A DNA stretch of 41,500 nucleotides, from the NCBI GenBank assembly GCA_042569595.1, contig JBHPHI010000006.1, forward strand, positions 1-41,500. Direction: 5' to 3'. Below the pieces are notes generated by a model. That model saw nothing but the letters and a program-made list of their open reading frames with translations, made no database searches and was not told where the DNA came from. Of this stretch, positions 1 through 8,450 are shown piece after piece. The translations under genes and the position numbers were made by a program. This DNA is from JBHPHI01 sp042569595. GTDB taxonomy: Bacteria > Patescibacteriota > Microgenomatia > UBA1400 > 2-01-FULL-45-11. Numbering within the stretch: the first letter of the stretch is position 1; every line of letters begins with the position of its first letter.

Positions 1-55
1 AAGTGCTCAAGAAGCGCAAATTCAAGCATCAATAGACCAGGCAGATTTTTTCAAA
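1..55. repeat. Terminal inverted copy of bases 278-332
   Basis: Bases 1-55 are the exact reverse complement of bases 278-332 (55 of 55 match). The match stops sharply: base 56 no longer pairs with 277. The partner copy lies inside pilO, where the sequence makes sense as coding DNA, so the terminal copy is the misplaced one. Such an end-of-contig palindrome is typical of a chimera from amplification or assembly. A natural inverted repeat inside a pilus gene is much less likely. Confidence 0.9.
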
Positions 56-487
56 CCTTCTTAGAAAGTCGATCATTTTTAGTGCATTGGTGGTAACTTT
101 CATGTTGAATGGAACGAATATTTCGTTACCTTCTTTAGTCGGGACTATGGCAGAAAAATTAAATAATGGCTTGAAACCAATTTCTTCTTGCAGTGCCTCA
201 ACTTCTCTGACCATGTCGACAATATTGTCCTGGTTGGGAAGTGATTTTTCTATGGTTTCAATCATCTCTTGATTGTTTTTGAAAAAATCTGCCTGGTCTA
301 TTGATGCTTGAATTTGCGCTTCTTGAGCACTTATTTGCTGTCTGGTGGTTGTGATGTTTTTTAAGATTTTGTTGGAAAAAAATATTCCAAATACAAGAGC
401 TGTGATTGAAATTATTGTTAGCATGGCAGTGATTATTTGAAATTTTTTTACTTGTTCTTGGATGTTTGAATTTTTGTTTTGACTCAT
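29..487 (-). CDS. pilO: PilO-like type IV pilus inner-membrane protein, 3' end lost
   Basis: PilO forms the periplasmic-side alignment complex with PilN that links the cytoplasmic PilM ring to the pilus. The 152-residue product has a short basic N-terminus, one membrane helix at about residues 17-37, a coiled-coil-like stretch at about 38-100, and the start of an alpha/beta domain, which is the normal PilO plan. The start ATG overlaps the pilM stop by four bases (ATGA), so translation is probably coupled. The last eight residues (145-152) and the stop are read from the inverted copy at the window edge and are not authentic. A normal PilO would continue for some tens of residues. The assignment rests on topology and on the pilM-pilN-pilO order more than on sequence identity. 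Confidence 0.7.
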   Translation of the reverse strand: MSQNKNSNIQEQVKKFQIITAMLTIISITALVFGIFFSNKILKNITTTRQQISAQEAQIQASIDQADFFKNNQEMIETIEKSLPNQDNIVDMVREVEALQEEIGFKPLFNFSAIVPTKEGNEIFVPFNMKVTTNALKMIDFLRRFEKICLVY

Positions 488-1893
488 TTTGTAGGTGGTT
501 TAATAGTAAATTTTATGGAGAAATTTGCATTTTCTTTACTGGTTAATACACCCAAAGGTAGGCTAACTTTGTGAAATATTTCTGATGACTCTAGATCATT
601 CTTGAATTGAATTAGATCCTCCCTATTCGCAGATACACCAAACATTTGAAATGTGTTTGTGGAAATTTCAAATGTAGCACTTTCCACCTTTATGGTTTCT
701 GGCACTAAAGAAAGCGCCTCAACCAACTCTTCCTGCGGACCTATTTTCTCTGGAAAAAGTTTATTTACTCTATTTGCTTTTTTGATGATGTTGGCTGTAT
801 TAATTACTTTTTGATCAAGAGGTGGTTGTGAGGCCAAGCTAGAAATAGCTTGATTTTTGAGAAGTGTTAAATATGAAGTATTTCCAATAGCAAGAAGGGT
901 TAAAATTATAAAAATTACAGTGAGTATTTTTGATGTTTTTTTATAGATAGATAGCAGGTGGTGACCCTGATACCATTCTTGAAGGTCTTGAGGGATAAGG
1001 TTTATTGAAATTTCACTTTCTGGAGACAAAGCTTGCGATGAGGCTGCTGCATACGCTTGATGAAATGATGGGGTTATATTTTTTATGTCTAATACTGAAA
1101 CCTTTAGATTTACCTTATTTGCAAGACTGCTTGCAAGTTCGTTGCTTGCTTTATTGCCTGAAATATAAAGCTCCATTCCAGATGGATCTTTCTTTTTTTT
1201 GGTCTGATAGTAATGCGATAGTGACTGAATTGCGAAAGTTAATGTGTCTGTTACATCTTGTTGATTGTTGTGCGGATTGGTTGTTGTTAGAAGTGAAATT
1301 CCGTTTTCAATCAAACTTGCTGATGAGCCATTTTGATCTACTTCCAATAAACCCACTAAGGGTTTGTTTTCTAAGGTGACTACTCTTGAAAGGGCAGAAA
1401 CTGCGGGCTCTATGTTGACTGGAAAAAGACCAACCTTGGATAGGGATAGTCTGATGGTGTCAATAATTTTTTTGGGAACTGCTATAACAAGTGCGGTTAT
1501 TGTTTTGTCGTCTTGATGAAGTAATTTCCAGTCTGTATAAACCTCATCTTCAGCAAAGGGAAAGATGTCTTTTACTTGCCAAGAAATGGCTTCATTGAAT
1601 TCCTCTAGTTTTACTTTTGGCAAAGAAAATTCTCTAGAATATGCCAAAGACTCTGGGATTACTACTGATACGTAGGGCGTAGAAAAACTTCCTTGATCTT
1701 TAACATTTTTAAACCCCTCTTCAAGAGCTTTTGGATCAGCTATTTCGTTGCTGATTGTGTTGTTCTTTAGAGGATGTTGCGCATAAGAAGAAATACTACC
1801 ATCTTTTTTTAGGCTGACGGCCTTTATTGATGATCGATCTATACTAATTCCAAAATAAGTCGTGGTGTCTACAAATGATTTGGGCAGGATCAT
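484..1893 (-). CDS. pilM: PilM-PilN fusion, type IV pilus alignment protein
   Basis: Two pilus proteins appear as one 469-residue chain. Residues about 10-290 look like PilM, an actin-like ATPase-fold protein on the cytoplasmic face (FGISIDRSSIKAV near the N-terminus, then an SHS2-type region with EAISWQVKDIFPF). At about 297 the chain reaches INLIPQDLQ, the signature that normally opens PilN, followed by a membrane helix at about 323-344 and a PilN-like extracytoplasmic domain to the end. PilM normally binds the N-terminal INLLP tail of PilN, so the fusion fixes a known interaction. pilO follows with a four-base overlap. The start ATG gives MILP, and the same 12 bases open pilB. Divergent pilin genes begin about 100 bases upstream. 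Confidence 0.82.
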   Translation of the reverse strand: MILPKSFVDTTTYFGISIDRSSIKAVSLKKDGSISSYAQHPLKNNTISNEIADPKALEEGFKNVKDQGSFSTPYVSVVIPESLAYSREFSLPKVKLEEFNEAISWQVKDIFPFAEDEVYTDWKLLHQDDKTITALVIAVPKKIIDTIRLSLSKVGLFPVNIEPAVSALSRVVTLENKPLVGLLEVDQNGSSASLIENGISLLTTTNPHNNQQDVTDTLTFAIQSLSHYYQTKKKKDPSGMELYISGNKASNELASSLANKVNLKVSVLDIKNITPSFHQAYAAASSQALSPESEISINLIPQDLQEWYQGHHLLSIYKKTSKILTVIFIILTLLAIGNTSYLTLLKNQAISSLASQPPLDQKVINTANIIKKANRVNKLFPEKIGPQEELVEALSLVPETIKVESATFEISTNTFQMFGVSANREDLIQFKNDLESSEIFHKVSLPLGVLTSKENANFSIKFTIKPPTK

Positions 1894-1997
1894 AATTATC
1901 CAACAAAATAATCCGTTAGTTGCTAACGGTCTGATTTCATATTAACATCTGGCTTTTCAACATGAAAGATTGATGATTATTTTGATAAGATTGATCT
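1894..1997. promoter_or_regulatory. Divergent pilM / pilV control region with a perfect palindrome
   Basis: This 104-base gap separates pilM (minus) from the pilV-like gene (plus), so it must carry promoters for both operons. Bases 1913-1929 form a perfect inverted repeat, CCGTTAG-TTG-CTAACGG, close to the pilM start. It could be an operator or an mRNA hairpin in the pilM leader. A TAAGAT hexamer six bases before the pilV GTG is a possible -10 box for a leaderless transcript. No convincing -35 boxes were found, so promoter positions are uncertain. Confidence 0.4.
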
Positions 1998-3329
1998 GTG
2001 AATAAATCTGCCCGCGGTTTTACATTGATTGAAACTTTAATAGCTAGTTTTTTGTTGTTTCTGCTTTTTGCTGGAGTAATACTTATTTTGCAACTAGTGC
2101 TACGTACCGTAGGTGAGTCTAGAGTAAAACTTGTAGCGTCCTCTTTGGCTCAGGAGAAGCTGGAAATCGCAAAAAATCTGAGTTATTCGAATGTAGGAAC
2201 TGTGGGCGGAATTCCTGACGGGAGTCTTCTTCAGGAAGAAGAGGTAAGCATAAATGGTCAAGACTTTCAGGTTAGCACTAGTGTTACATATATTGATGAT
2301 GAGTTTGATGGAACATCCCCAACAGATTCGATTGCAACAGATTATAAGCGTGTTAGGGTTTCTGTGGATTGGGAGGGGGCTTTTACCCCAAAAAACCCTC
2401 TAGTTTTTTTGACTGATATTGCCCCGCAAGGACTAGAGTCTGGAAGTAATGCTGGCACCTTATCTGTTCAAGTTATTGATGCTTTAGGACAACCTGTCTC
2501 CAGCGCGGATGTTTCAATTGAGGCTGACAGTACCGTGCCTCCTGTTGATTTGGATACGTTAACAGATAGTAATGGAATGGTCGTTCTTCCTGGGGCTCCA
2601 ATATGTGTTGATTGCTATGAAGTTTCTGTTACTAAGTCAGGATACAGCGCAGATAGAACATATAGCACTTCTGAGGTGACAAATCCCTTAAAACCTCACT
2701 TGTCTATTTTGGATGGACAGTTAACACACATTTCTTTTGCAATTGATCAACTTTCAAACTTAACGGTAACTGCCACCAGATCAAGATCGGCGGGTTATGG
2801 AGCGTTTCCTGGGGTGCAGTTTGTTTTAAAGGGATCTAAAACAATTGGAACAGATGCTTTGGATGATCCTGTATATAAATATGAGGATACTCACGTAACC
2901 GGTGGATTTGGCCAAGTAACAGTTTCTGGACTTGAGTGGGATACTTATGATTTATTCTTTCCGTCTGGATCGTCTATTGATATTGCTGGGACAAAACCCT
3001 TAGTGCCTTTCGGGCTGTCCCCAAATGTTTCTGGTAATGCAACTGTTGTGGCCGACACAAACTCCACGCACTCCGTTTTAGTTGCTGTTGCTGACTCTTC
3101 TCTTGAGCTTTTGGAAAATGCAAATATTTCTTTGCTTGATGGAGGAGCTCCTGTGGCAACAAAATCTGCGGGGGCAGCTGGATATGGCGATGAGGGACAA
3201 GCCTATTTTGGTGGGTTGTCTCAATCAAATTATGACTTATTGGTTACTCTTACTAATTATGAGGATGCAACTGGGTCTGTCTCGGTAAATGGTGATATGA
3301 ATGAATTAATACTTTTGACGGAAAATTGA
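1998..3329 (+). CDS. PilV-like type IV pilin-family protein with carboxypeptidase-regulatory-like repeats
   Basis: The N-terminus ARGFTLIETLIA is a class III signal for prepilin peptidase. Cleavage is expected between G7 and F8 and leaves glutamate at +5 of the mature protein, followed by a membrane helix to about residue 36. The rest of the 443 residues is unusually large for a minor pilin. It contains at least two and probably three beta-sandwich repeats of the carboxypeptidase-regulatory-like type (about 150-225, 250-320 and 365-440; for example SVQVIDALGQPVSSADVSIE, then TDSNGMVVLPG). Such modules usually serve as spacers or adhesins. The start is GTG with no Shine-Dalgarno. The PilW-like gene follows after one base, so this opens a three-gene pilin operon. 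I infer a pilus-tip or surface-contact role. Confidence 0.75.
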   Translation: MNKSARGFTLIETLIASFLLFLLFAGVILILQLVLRTVGESRVKLVASSLAQEKLEIAKNLSYSNVGTVGGIPDGSLLQEEEVSINGQDFQVSTSVTYIDDEFDGTSPTDSIATDYKRVRVSVDWEGAFTPKNPLVFLTDIAPQGLESGSNAGTLSVQVIDALGQPVSSADVSIEADSTVPPVDLDTLTDSNGMVVLPGAPICVDCYEVSVTKSGYSADRTYSTSEVTNPLKPHLSILDGQLTHISFAIDQLSNLTVTATRSRSAGYGAFPGVQFVLKGSKTIGTDALDDPVYKYEDTHVTGGFGQVTVSGLEWDTYDLFFPSGSSIDIAGTKPLVPFGLSPNVSGNATVVADTNSTHSVLVAVADSSLELLENANISLLDGGAPVATKSAGAAGYGDEGQAYFGGLSQSNYDLLVTLTNYEDATGSVSVNGDMNELILLTEN

Positions 3330-3330
3330 T

Positions 3331-4077
3331 ATGAAAAAAGGATTTACATTGGTTGAAATAATGGTGACGACTGTTATTGTTGGGATCGTTGTGATTGGGC
3401 TGGTTAAGTTTTCACAAACTTTTTTCAGTGGATATGAGTTTTCATTTCAAGAAACTCAAGCCATCAGTGAGGCTCAACAATCAATTATTCAAATGGAGAG
3501 AGAGTTAAGAGAAATGAGAGACGGCGAAGAGGGGTCATACCCACTTTCTGTAGCCAATGATACTGAGGTGGTTTTTTTCAGTGATGTAAATGATGATGGT
3601 GGTGCTGAGCGGGTTCGTTATTATTTAGTTGGTTCAGATTTAGTAAAACAAGTCTTTGAGTTTGATCCTGACTCAAGTAACTATGCTTGTGTGGGGGGTT
3701 GTGACATCTGCCATAATCCAGGACCAGGCGAGGGCACTATCTCTATTCCTGATTCATCCTGGCCAGCTCATAGAGCTCATGGTGATTATATGGGCGCTTG
3801 TCAGCCAGGCGGAGGTGGAGGGGGCGGAGGCTCTTCAAGTGCATGGGAAAAAACTGTTGCTTCTTATATCCAAAATACGTCTGATCCAATTTTTTACTAC
3901 TACAATAGTGATTGGCCATCTGATGTAGTTAATAATCCCCTAGCTGCTGAGAATAGACTGCTTGATACTCGTCTTATGAGTGTGGGAGTGAGAGTAAATG
4001 TGAATCCGAATATAAATCCAAATGATTTTTCTGTATCAACATTTATACACTTAAGAAACTTGAAAGATAACTTATGA
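3331..4077 (+). CDS. PilW-like type IV pilin-family protein with a CHNP...AHGDxxGxC insert
   Basis: MKKGFTLVEIMVT is a prepilin signal: cleavage after G4, glutamate at +5, then a membrane helix to about residue 27. In the middle sits a compact Cys/His segment (C120, C124, C127, H128, H147, H150, G151, D152, G155, C157) that matches a motif seen in many secreted bacterial proteins (ICH-P-G, then PAH-AHGD-G-C), whose function I do not know. A run of eight glycines (160-167) and serines follows and looks like a flexible linker. The C-terminal part, with an ENRLLDTRLMSVGVRV stretch, is typical of PilW/PulJ-type minor pilins. It starts one base after the previous stop and ends with a four-base ATGA overlap with the next gene. 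Confidence 0.75.
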   Translation: MKKGFTLVEIMVTTVIVGIVVIGLVKFSQTFFSGYEFSFQETQAISEAQQSIIQMERELREMRDGEEGSYPLSVANDTEVVFFSDVNDDGGAERVRYYLVGSDLVKQVFEFDPDSSNYACVGGCDICHNPGPGEGTISIPDSSWPAHRAHGDYMGACQPGGGGGGGGSSSAWEKTVASYIQNTSDPIFYYYNSDWPSDVVNNPLAAENRLLDTRLMSVGVRVNVNPNINPNDFSVSTFIHLRNLKDNL

Positions 4078-5453
4078 AACACAACAGGGGCAGCGCAACA
4101 ATAATGGTAATGATTGTGGCGATGGTGTTTAGTATTATGCTTGGCGGCCTTGTTTTGTTTGGAACTACTCAATTTAATGCAACTATTCGAGGGTCTGCTC
4201 ATAAAAAGGCATTAATGTTGGCCGAAGCTGGAATTCAGTATTACAGATGGCACCTAGCTCATGATCCAGATGATTTTCAAGATGGCACCGGAGCTCCTGG
4301 GCCATATATACACAATTATTCTGACCCTCAAGGAGGGGTTGAGGGAACCTTTGCTCTTTCTATAACAGAGCCGGGAGCTGGATCGACAATTGTTGAAATC
4401 ATATCAACCGGTCAAGATGATGCTTCTGGAGTGAAAAGAACCATAAAGACTTTGTTTGGTAAGCCTTCGTTGGCAGAGTATGCGTATTTACACAACTCTA
4501 ATGCTTGGTTTGGAACTGGAACGACTGTAAATGGGAAAGTTATGTCAAATGGTGGAATTAGGCAGGATGGAGTAAACACCTCCACTATCCAAAGCGCAAA
4601 AGAAACTTACACCTGTGGAAGTGAAACTGGCTGCAGCCCATCTGAGACAAAAAGCGGGATCTGGGGAAGTGGGGGTCCCGACAACCTGTGGGAATATCCA
4701 GTGTCACCTGTTGATTTTGATGGAATAAGTGTTGATTTTAGTGAGATAAAAACTGCTGCTCAGAATGAGGGTACATATTTTGGACCATCGGGAAATCAAG
4801 GTTATCATTTTGAGTTTAAAGATGATGGAACTGTAGATGTTTTTAGAGTAAATAATACTGGCTGGCGAAGAGGCTATTCTGATGAGGAGGGTTGTGAAAG
4901 ACTGTATGAAAGAATTTCAAATGAATCTTTGGTTGGAAATTATTCTCTTGCAAGCAAGCACATCTTTTTTGCTGAGGACACAGTTTGGGTAAATGGGATT
5001 GTTTCTGGGAGAGCAACTGTTGTGGCCGCAAGATTCCCTCTCGACACAAATGAAACTGACATATGGATACATGACAATTTAGTATATGACGCTAAAGATG
5101 GAACAAATGCTTTGGGAGTGATATCTGAAGATGATATATTCTTTGCATTGGATTTACCTCAAATATTGGAGGTAGATGCAGCCTTGCTTGCTCAGGGGGG
5201 GAGGGTTTTTAGGCACCACTACTCAACTTCTGGATGTGGGAATTATGGAAATGCAGTGAGAGATCAATTGGTAATTTATGGTTCTGTAATAAGCAACCAA
5301 AAGGCTGCCTGGAACTGGGGAAGTGGCCCGAGCTCTGGATTTACTGAAAGAAATATTACTTATGATAGTAATTTTTATTTAGCTCCCCCGCCCTATTTTC
5401 CAACTGGCGATGTATATGAGTTTCTAAGTTGGGAAGAGGTGAGCAACCCCTAG
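4074..5453 (+). CDS. PilX-like pilus assembly protein
   Basis: The 459-residue product starts with a short basic segment and a membrane helix at about residues 7-30. The text NRGSATIMVMIVAMVFSIML and then ALMLAEAGIQYYRW resembles PilX N-terminal regions (the AEAG element is typical). There is no classical GFxxxE prepilin site, which is usual for PilX. The large remainder is rich in Gly, Asn and Thr with strand-like repeats (VNGKVMSNGGIRQDG) and several cysteines, which suggests an extracellular beta-rich domain. It is translationally coupled to the PilW-like gene. Its TAG stop shares the palindrome CTAG at 5450-5453 with the stop of the convergent pilC gene. It probably works with the two upstream pilins at the pilus tip. 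Confidence 0.65.
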   Translation: MKHNRGSATIMVMIVAMVFSIMLGGLVLFGTTQFNATIRGSAHKKALMLAEAGIQYYRWHLAHDPDDFQDGTGAPGPYIHNYSDPQGGVEGTFALSITEPGAGSTIVEIISTGQDDASGVKRTIKTLFGKPSLAEYAYLHNSNAWFGTGTTVNGKVMSNGGIRQDGVNTSTIQSAKETYTCGSETGCSPSETKSGIWGSGGPDNLWEYPVSPVDFDGISVDFSEIKTAAQNEGTYFGPSGNQGYHFEFKDDGTVDVFRVNNTGWRRGYSDEEGCERLYERISNESLVGNYSLASKHIFFAEDTVWVNGIVSGRATVVAARFPLDTNETDIWIHDNLVYDAKDGTNALGVISEDDIFFALDLPQILEVDAALLAQGGRVFRHHYSTSGCGNYGNAVRDQLVIYGSVISNQKAAWNWGSGPSSGFTERNITYDSNFYLAPPPYFPTGDVYEFLSWEEVSNP

Positions 5454-6652
5454 TTTACTCCTTGAAGATTGCCGACGACTGAGTATAGAGGACTAATAAT
5501 GGATAATATTATTCCTCCAACTCCAACACCGACGACAAGCATAAGCATTGGTTCCAAAAGGGTGGTTGCTTTTTTGACAGATTCTTCTACTTCTTGCGCA
5601 TAATATTTTGATAGATCTTGGAGATTATTGTCTAGTGACCCTGATTTTTCTCCTGCAGCAATCATTTGAGTCAGAATGACTGGAAAACCATCTATTGTTT
5701 TAAAGGCTGTTGATAAATTTTTACCTTGCTTTATTTGATCACCAATTCTTTTGTTTAGCCCTTGAAATTTTCTATATGACATTGTGGAAAGAGAAATATC
5801 CAAAGCCTCAGTAATGGGGACTGCACTTTTTACTAATGTGGAAAAAATTCTGGTAAACCTAGCTAAATCTACTTGCTTGAGAATACTTTTTATAAATGGA
5901 AGGGGGGAAATTAATCCTAAAATACTTTGTTTTCCTTTGTCGCTTTTTAAGAAGATAAAAGCTGTAGCTATAAAAACGATGGTGGCTGCAATTAGGGGTA
6001 GGGTATATTTTGATGCTGTCATGCTGGTTTGAAATAAAAATTGAGTGAAGGCGGGTAATGGAATCTTCATGCTTAAGAACACTTTGGCAATTTGAGGAAG
6101 AATGAAGAAAAACATTAAGATAGCAATGGCCAACATGGCAATAAACACAATGGCTGGATACATCATCGCGCCTTTTATTTTTTGCGATAGTTCATAGTCT
6201 GCTCTCAGCTCTTCTTCTAAATACTTAAAGGTTTCCGATAAGCCACCACTCACTTCTCCTGCTCTTGTTAAGGTGATGAATACCTTATTGAAAATTTCTG
6301 GATATCTGGCAAATACACTTGAAAGTTGTTGTCCCTGATCTAAGCTGTAACTTATGTCTGAGAGTAATTTTTTCATCACAGGATGTTTAGTTTCTTCTTG
6401 CAAGATTGTCATTCCTTCAGTTAAAGATATTCCTGATCCCAGCATTGTAGACATGTGTCTGACAAAATTTATTTTTTCAATAGGGGGTATTTTGCCTGTT
6501 GCAGTCTTACTTTTAACGTCTTTTTGAACTGAGATTGGTTTTAATCCTTTTTTTCCAAGCGTTTCTGCTGCTTCTTTTTGGTTATTTGCAGATATTCTTC
6601 CAGTTTCTATTTTGTTGGTTTTGTTGACTGCTTTATATTTGAAGGCGGGCAT
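5450..6652 (-). CDS. pilC: Type IV pilus inner-membrane platform protein PilC
   Basis: PilC is the membrane platform on which the PilB motor polymerises pilin. The 400-residue length is standard. Two tandem T2SF domains are visible, each with the characteristic helical core (FVRHMSTMLGSGISLTEGM at about 65-83 and ARFTRIFSTLVKSAVPITEA at about 265-284). Membrane helices follow at about 165-190 and 370-390, with another at about 215-235. The N-terminal KYKAVNKTNKIETG segment is the usual opening. It sits three bases downstream of pilB, as in most pilus operons. The stop overlaps that of the convergent PilX-like gene. Confidence 0.93.
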   Translation of the reverse strand: MPAFKYKAVNKTNKIETGRISANNQKEAAETLGKKGLKPISVQKDVKSKTATGKIPPIEKINFVRHMSTMLGSGISLTEGMTILQEETKHPVMKKLLSDISYSLDQGQQLSSVFARYPEIFNKVFITLTRAGEVSGGLSETFKYLEEELRADYELSQKIKGAMMYPAIVFIAMLAIAILMFFFILPQIAKVFLSMKIPLPAFTQFLFQTSMTASKYTLPLIAATIVFIATAFIFLKSDKGKQSILGLISPLPFIKSILKQVDLARFTRIFSTLVKSAVPITEALDISLSTMSYRKFQGLNKRIGDQIKQGKNLSTAFKTIDGFPVILTQMIAAGEKSGSLDNNLQDLSKYYAQEVEESVKKATTLLEPMLMLVVGVGVGGIILSIISPLYSVVGNLQGVN

Positions 6653-6655
6653 AGT

Positions 6656-8338
6656 TTATTCCCTAGTTACTCTGAGGATTTCCTCTATCGTAGTAGCTCC
6701 GGCGCTGGCTTTGTTTAGACCATCCATAGTGAGGGTTATCATTCCATCTTTTATTGCTTGTTCTTTTATTTTTTCCTCGGGAGTTCTTTTTATAATGAGA
6801 TCTCTTATGTTTTGGCCAACCTCCAAAACTTCATACACACCAATTCTTCCCTTATATCCAGTTGATCCACACTCTTCACAGCCATTTCCTTTGAAAAATT
6901 CAGGAATATTGTCTTTTGATACCCCAAAAGAGCGAGCAATAAATTCCTTGATCTCTTCGGAGGGTTCGTATCTTTCTATGCAGGCCTGACATATTTTTCT
7001 TACCAACCTTTGAGCAATAATCACATTGATGGTTGATGCTAAAAGAAAGCCTTCTGCTCCCATATCCAAAAACCTGGGAATTGCGCCAGAGGCACTATTT
7101 GTGTGGAGGGTGGATAGCACTAAGTGACCTGTGAGGGAGGCATGAATGGATATTTCTGCGGTTTCATTGTCTCTGATTTCCCCTATCATGATTACGTCTG
7201 GATCGTGTCTTAATAAAGATCTTAGTCCTGAGGCAAAATTTAAACCAGCGCTTTGATTCACTTGAGTTTGATTGATTCTTCTAATGCTGTATTCTATTGG
7301 GTCTTCAACTGTGCAAAGCTTTACCTCTGGAACGTTGAGGATGTTTAAGATGCTATATAGGGTGGTGGTTTTTCCTGATCCGGTAGGTCCCGTTACAAGT
7401 ATCATTCCGTGCGGTTTTTTGATGTTTTTTCTAATCCCTTCAAGCTGCTTGCCACTTATTCCCAACTCCTCCAAACTAAGGGGTCTTGTCGACTCTGGCA
7501 ATAAACGCATAACAATGTTTTCCCCAAAAAATGCCGGGAGAACAGACACCCTTAAAGAGATAAAGTCTTGGTTGATTTGAAATTTAAACCTTCCATCTTG
7601 AGGAGTTCTGTGTTCGTCAATCTTTAGAGAAGATAGAATTTTTATTCTAGCAACAATAGCGGCGTGAATTTGAGGAGGCAAAGTAAGAATGTCTCTTAGT
7701 ATTCCATCGATTCTAAATCGAACTAAAACTGAGTCTTCTAAAGACTCAAGGTGGATATCAGAGGCTCCCTCTGCTTGAGCATATTCCAAAATTGTATCCA
7801 AAATTTTTATCACAGGAAGTTCTTCTGCCGCTTTTTCTGCTTCCTCTATGCTGACTGTTTTAGACTTTTCTATGTTTTCGTCAATTATTTTTTTGAAAGC
7901 TGATTTTATGTTTTTCTTGTATTGCCCTAACACTTTTGAAAAGTCTGGAGCGGTCATAAAATATGGCCGAACCTGAAGATTTGTTTGTCTTTTGGCAAAT
8001 TCAAGAGCCTCAATATCGTGAGGGTCTTCCATTGCTAAATGAAGCATACCCTCATCTTTGGAAAAGGGAACCATGTGAAAAGAGGTGGCTGCTTGTTCTG
8101 GAATTGACTGGAGAACCTCCAGTGGAATTACTTTGTTTTTGAGAGGAACATAAGGAACTTTATAGTGTTCGGCTATTAGCTTTCCTAGCATGTCCTCTGT
8201 TATTAAGCCTCTGAAAATTAGAATGTCTGAGATTGATTTTCCAAGATCATCAGCTGTTTTTTTGGCAGAGTCGAAATCTTCTTGCTTGATAAATCCGGAA
8301 TCAATAAGAATCTTTTTTAAGGTTTCGGGCAGGATCAT
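6656..8338 (-). CDS. pilB: Type IV pilus extension ATPase PilB
   Basis: This is the hexameric cytoplasmic ATPase that drives pilus extension. The 560 residues cover the N-terminal MshEN-like region (about 1-140), the N2 domain, and the C-terminal RecA-like domain with Walker A GPTGSGKTTT (317-326), the Asp box near VEDPIEY (344-350), Walker B DVIMIGE (381-387) and the His box (HASLTGHLVLSTLHT). Four cysteines (C450, C453, C487, C490) form the zinc site typical of PilB/GspE and absent from PilT. pilC follows directly. No retraction ATPase PilT is in the window. ATG was chosen as start, and the MILP opening matches that of pilM. Confidence 0.95.
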   Translation of the reverse strand: MILPETLKKILIDSGFIKQEDFDSAKKTADDLGKSISDILIFRGLITEDMLGKLIAEHYKVPYVPLKNKVIPLEVLQSIPEQAATSFHMVPFSKDEGMLHLAMEDPHDIEALEFAKRQTNLQVRPYFMTAPDFSKVLGQYKKNIKSAFKKIIDENIEKSKTVSIEEAEKAAEELPVIKILDTILEYAQAEGASDIHLESLEDSVLVRFRIDGILRDILTLPPQIHAAIVARIKILSSLKIDEHRTPQDGRFKFQINQDFISLRVSVLPAFFGENIVMRLLPESTRPLSLEELGISGKQLEGIRKNIKKPHGMILVTGPTGSGKTTTLYSILNILNVPEVKLCTVEDPIEYSIRRINQTQVNQSAGLNFASGLRSLLRHDPDVIMIGEIRDNETAEISIHASLTGHLVLSTLHTNSASGAIPRFLDMGAEGFLLASTINVIIAQRLVRKICQACIERYEPSEEIKEFIARSFGVSKDNIPEFFKGNGCEECGSTGYKGRIGVYEVLEVGQNIRDLIIKRTPEEKIKEQAIKDGMITLTMDGLNKASAGATTIEEILRVTRE

Positions 8339-8386
8339 GTTTTTTAGTAATTAATGATTTGCAACTATAATTTGAGTCACGTCAGC

Positions 8387-8437
8387 ACCTTCCTTTTCCT
8401 GGAAGGTTAATAAGATAATATCACTTGAGAAAAGTGA
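8387..8437. promoter_or_regulatory. Two hairpins between the response regulator and pilB
   Basis: In the 112-base gap two inverted repeats stand in a row: ACCTTCC-7 nt-GGAAGGT (8387-8407) and TCACTT-5 nt-AAGTGA (8421-8437). Read on the minus strand, the second is followed by TATTATCTTATT, so it could be a weak terminator of the response regulator gene. The first lies in what would be the pilB leader. No clear promoter hexamers were seen. Confidence 0.3.
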
Positions 8438-8450
8438 AGTGTAGGTGGAT

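Noticed and set aside
3808..3831. Frameshift at the G-rich tract of the PilW-like gene
   Set aside because: The tract is read in frame as eight glycines and both sides agree with one pilin frame.
484..4077. Reassigned UGA codon (glycine), as in some CPR lineages
   Set aside because: UGA is used as a normal stop at the ends of the PilM-PilN, PilV-like and PilW-like genes.
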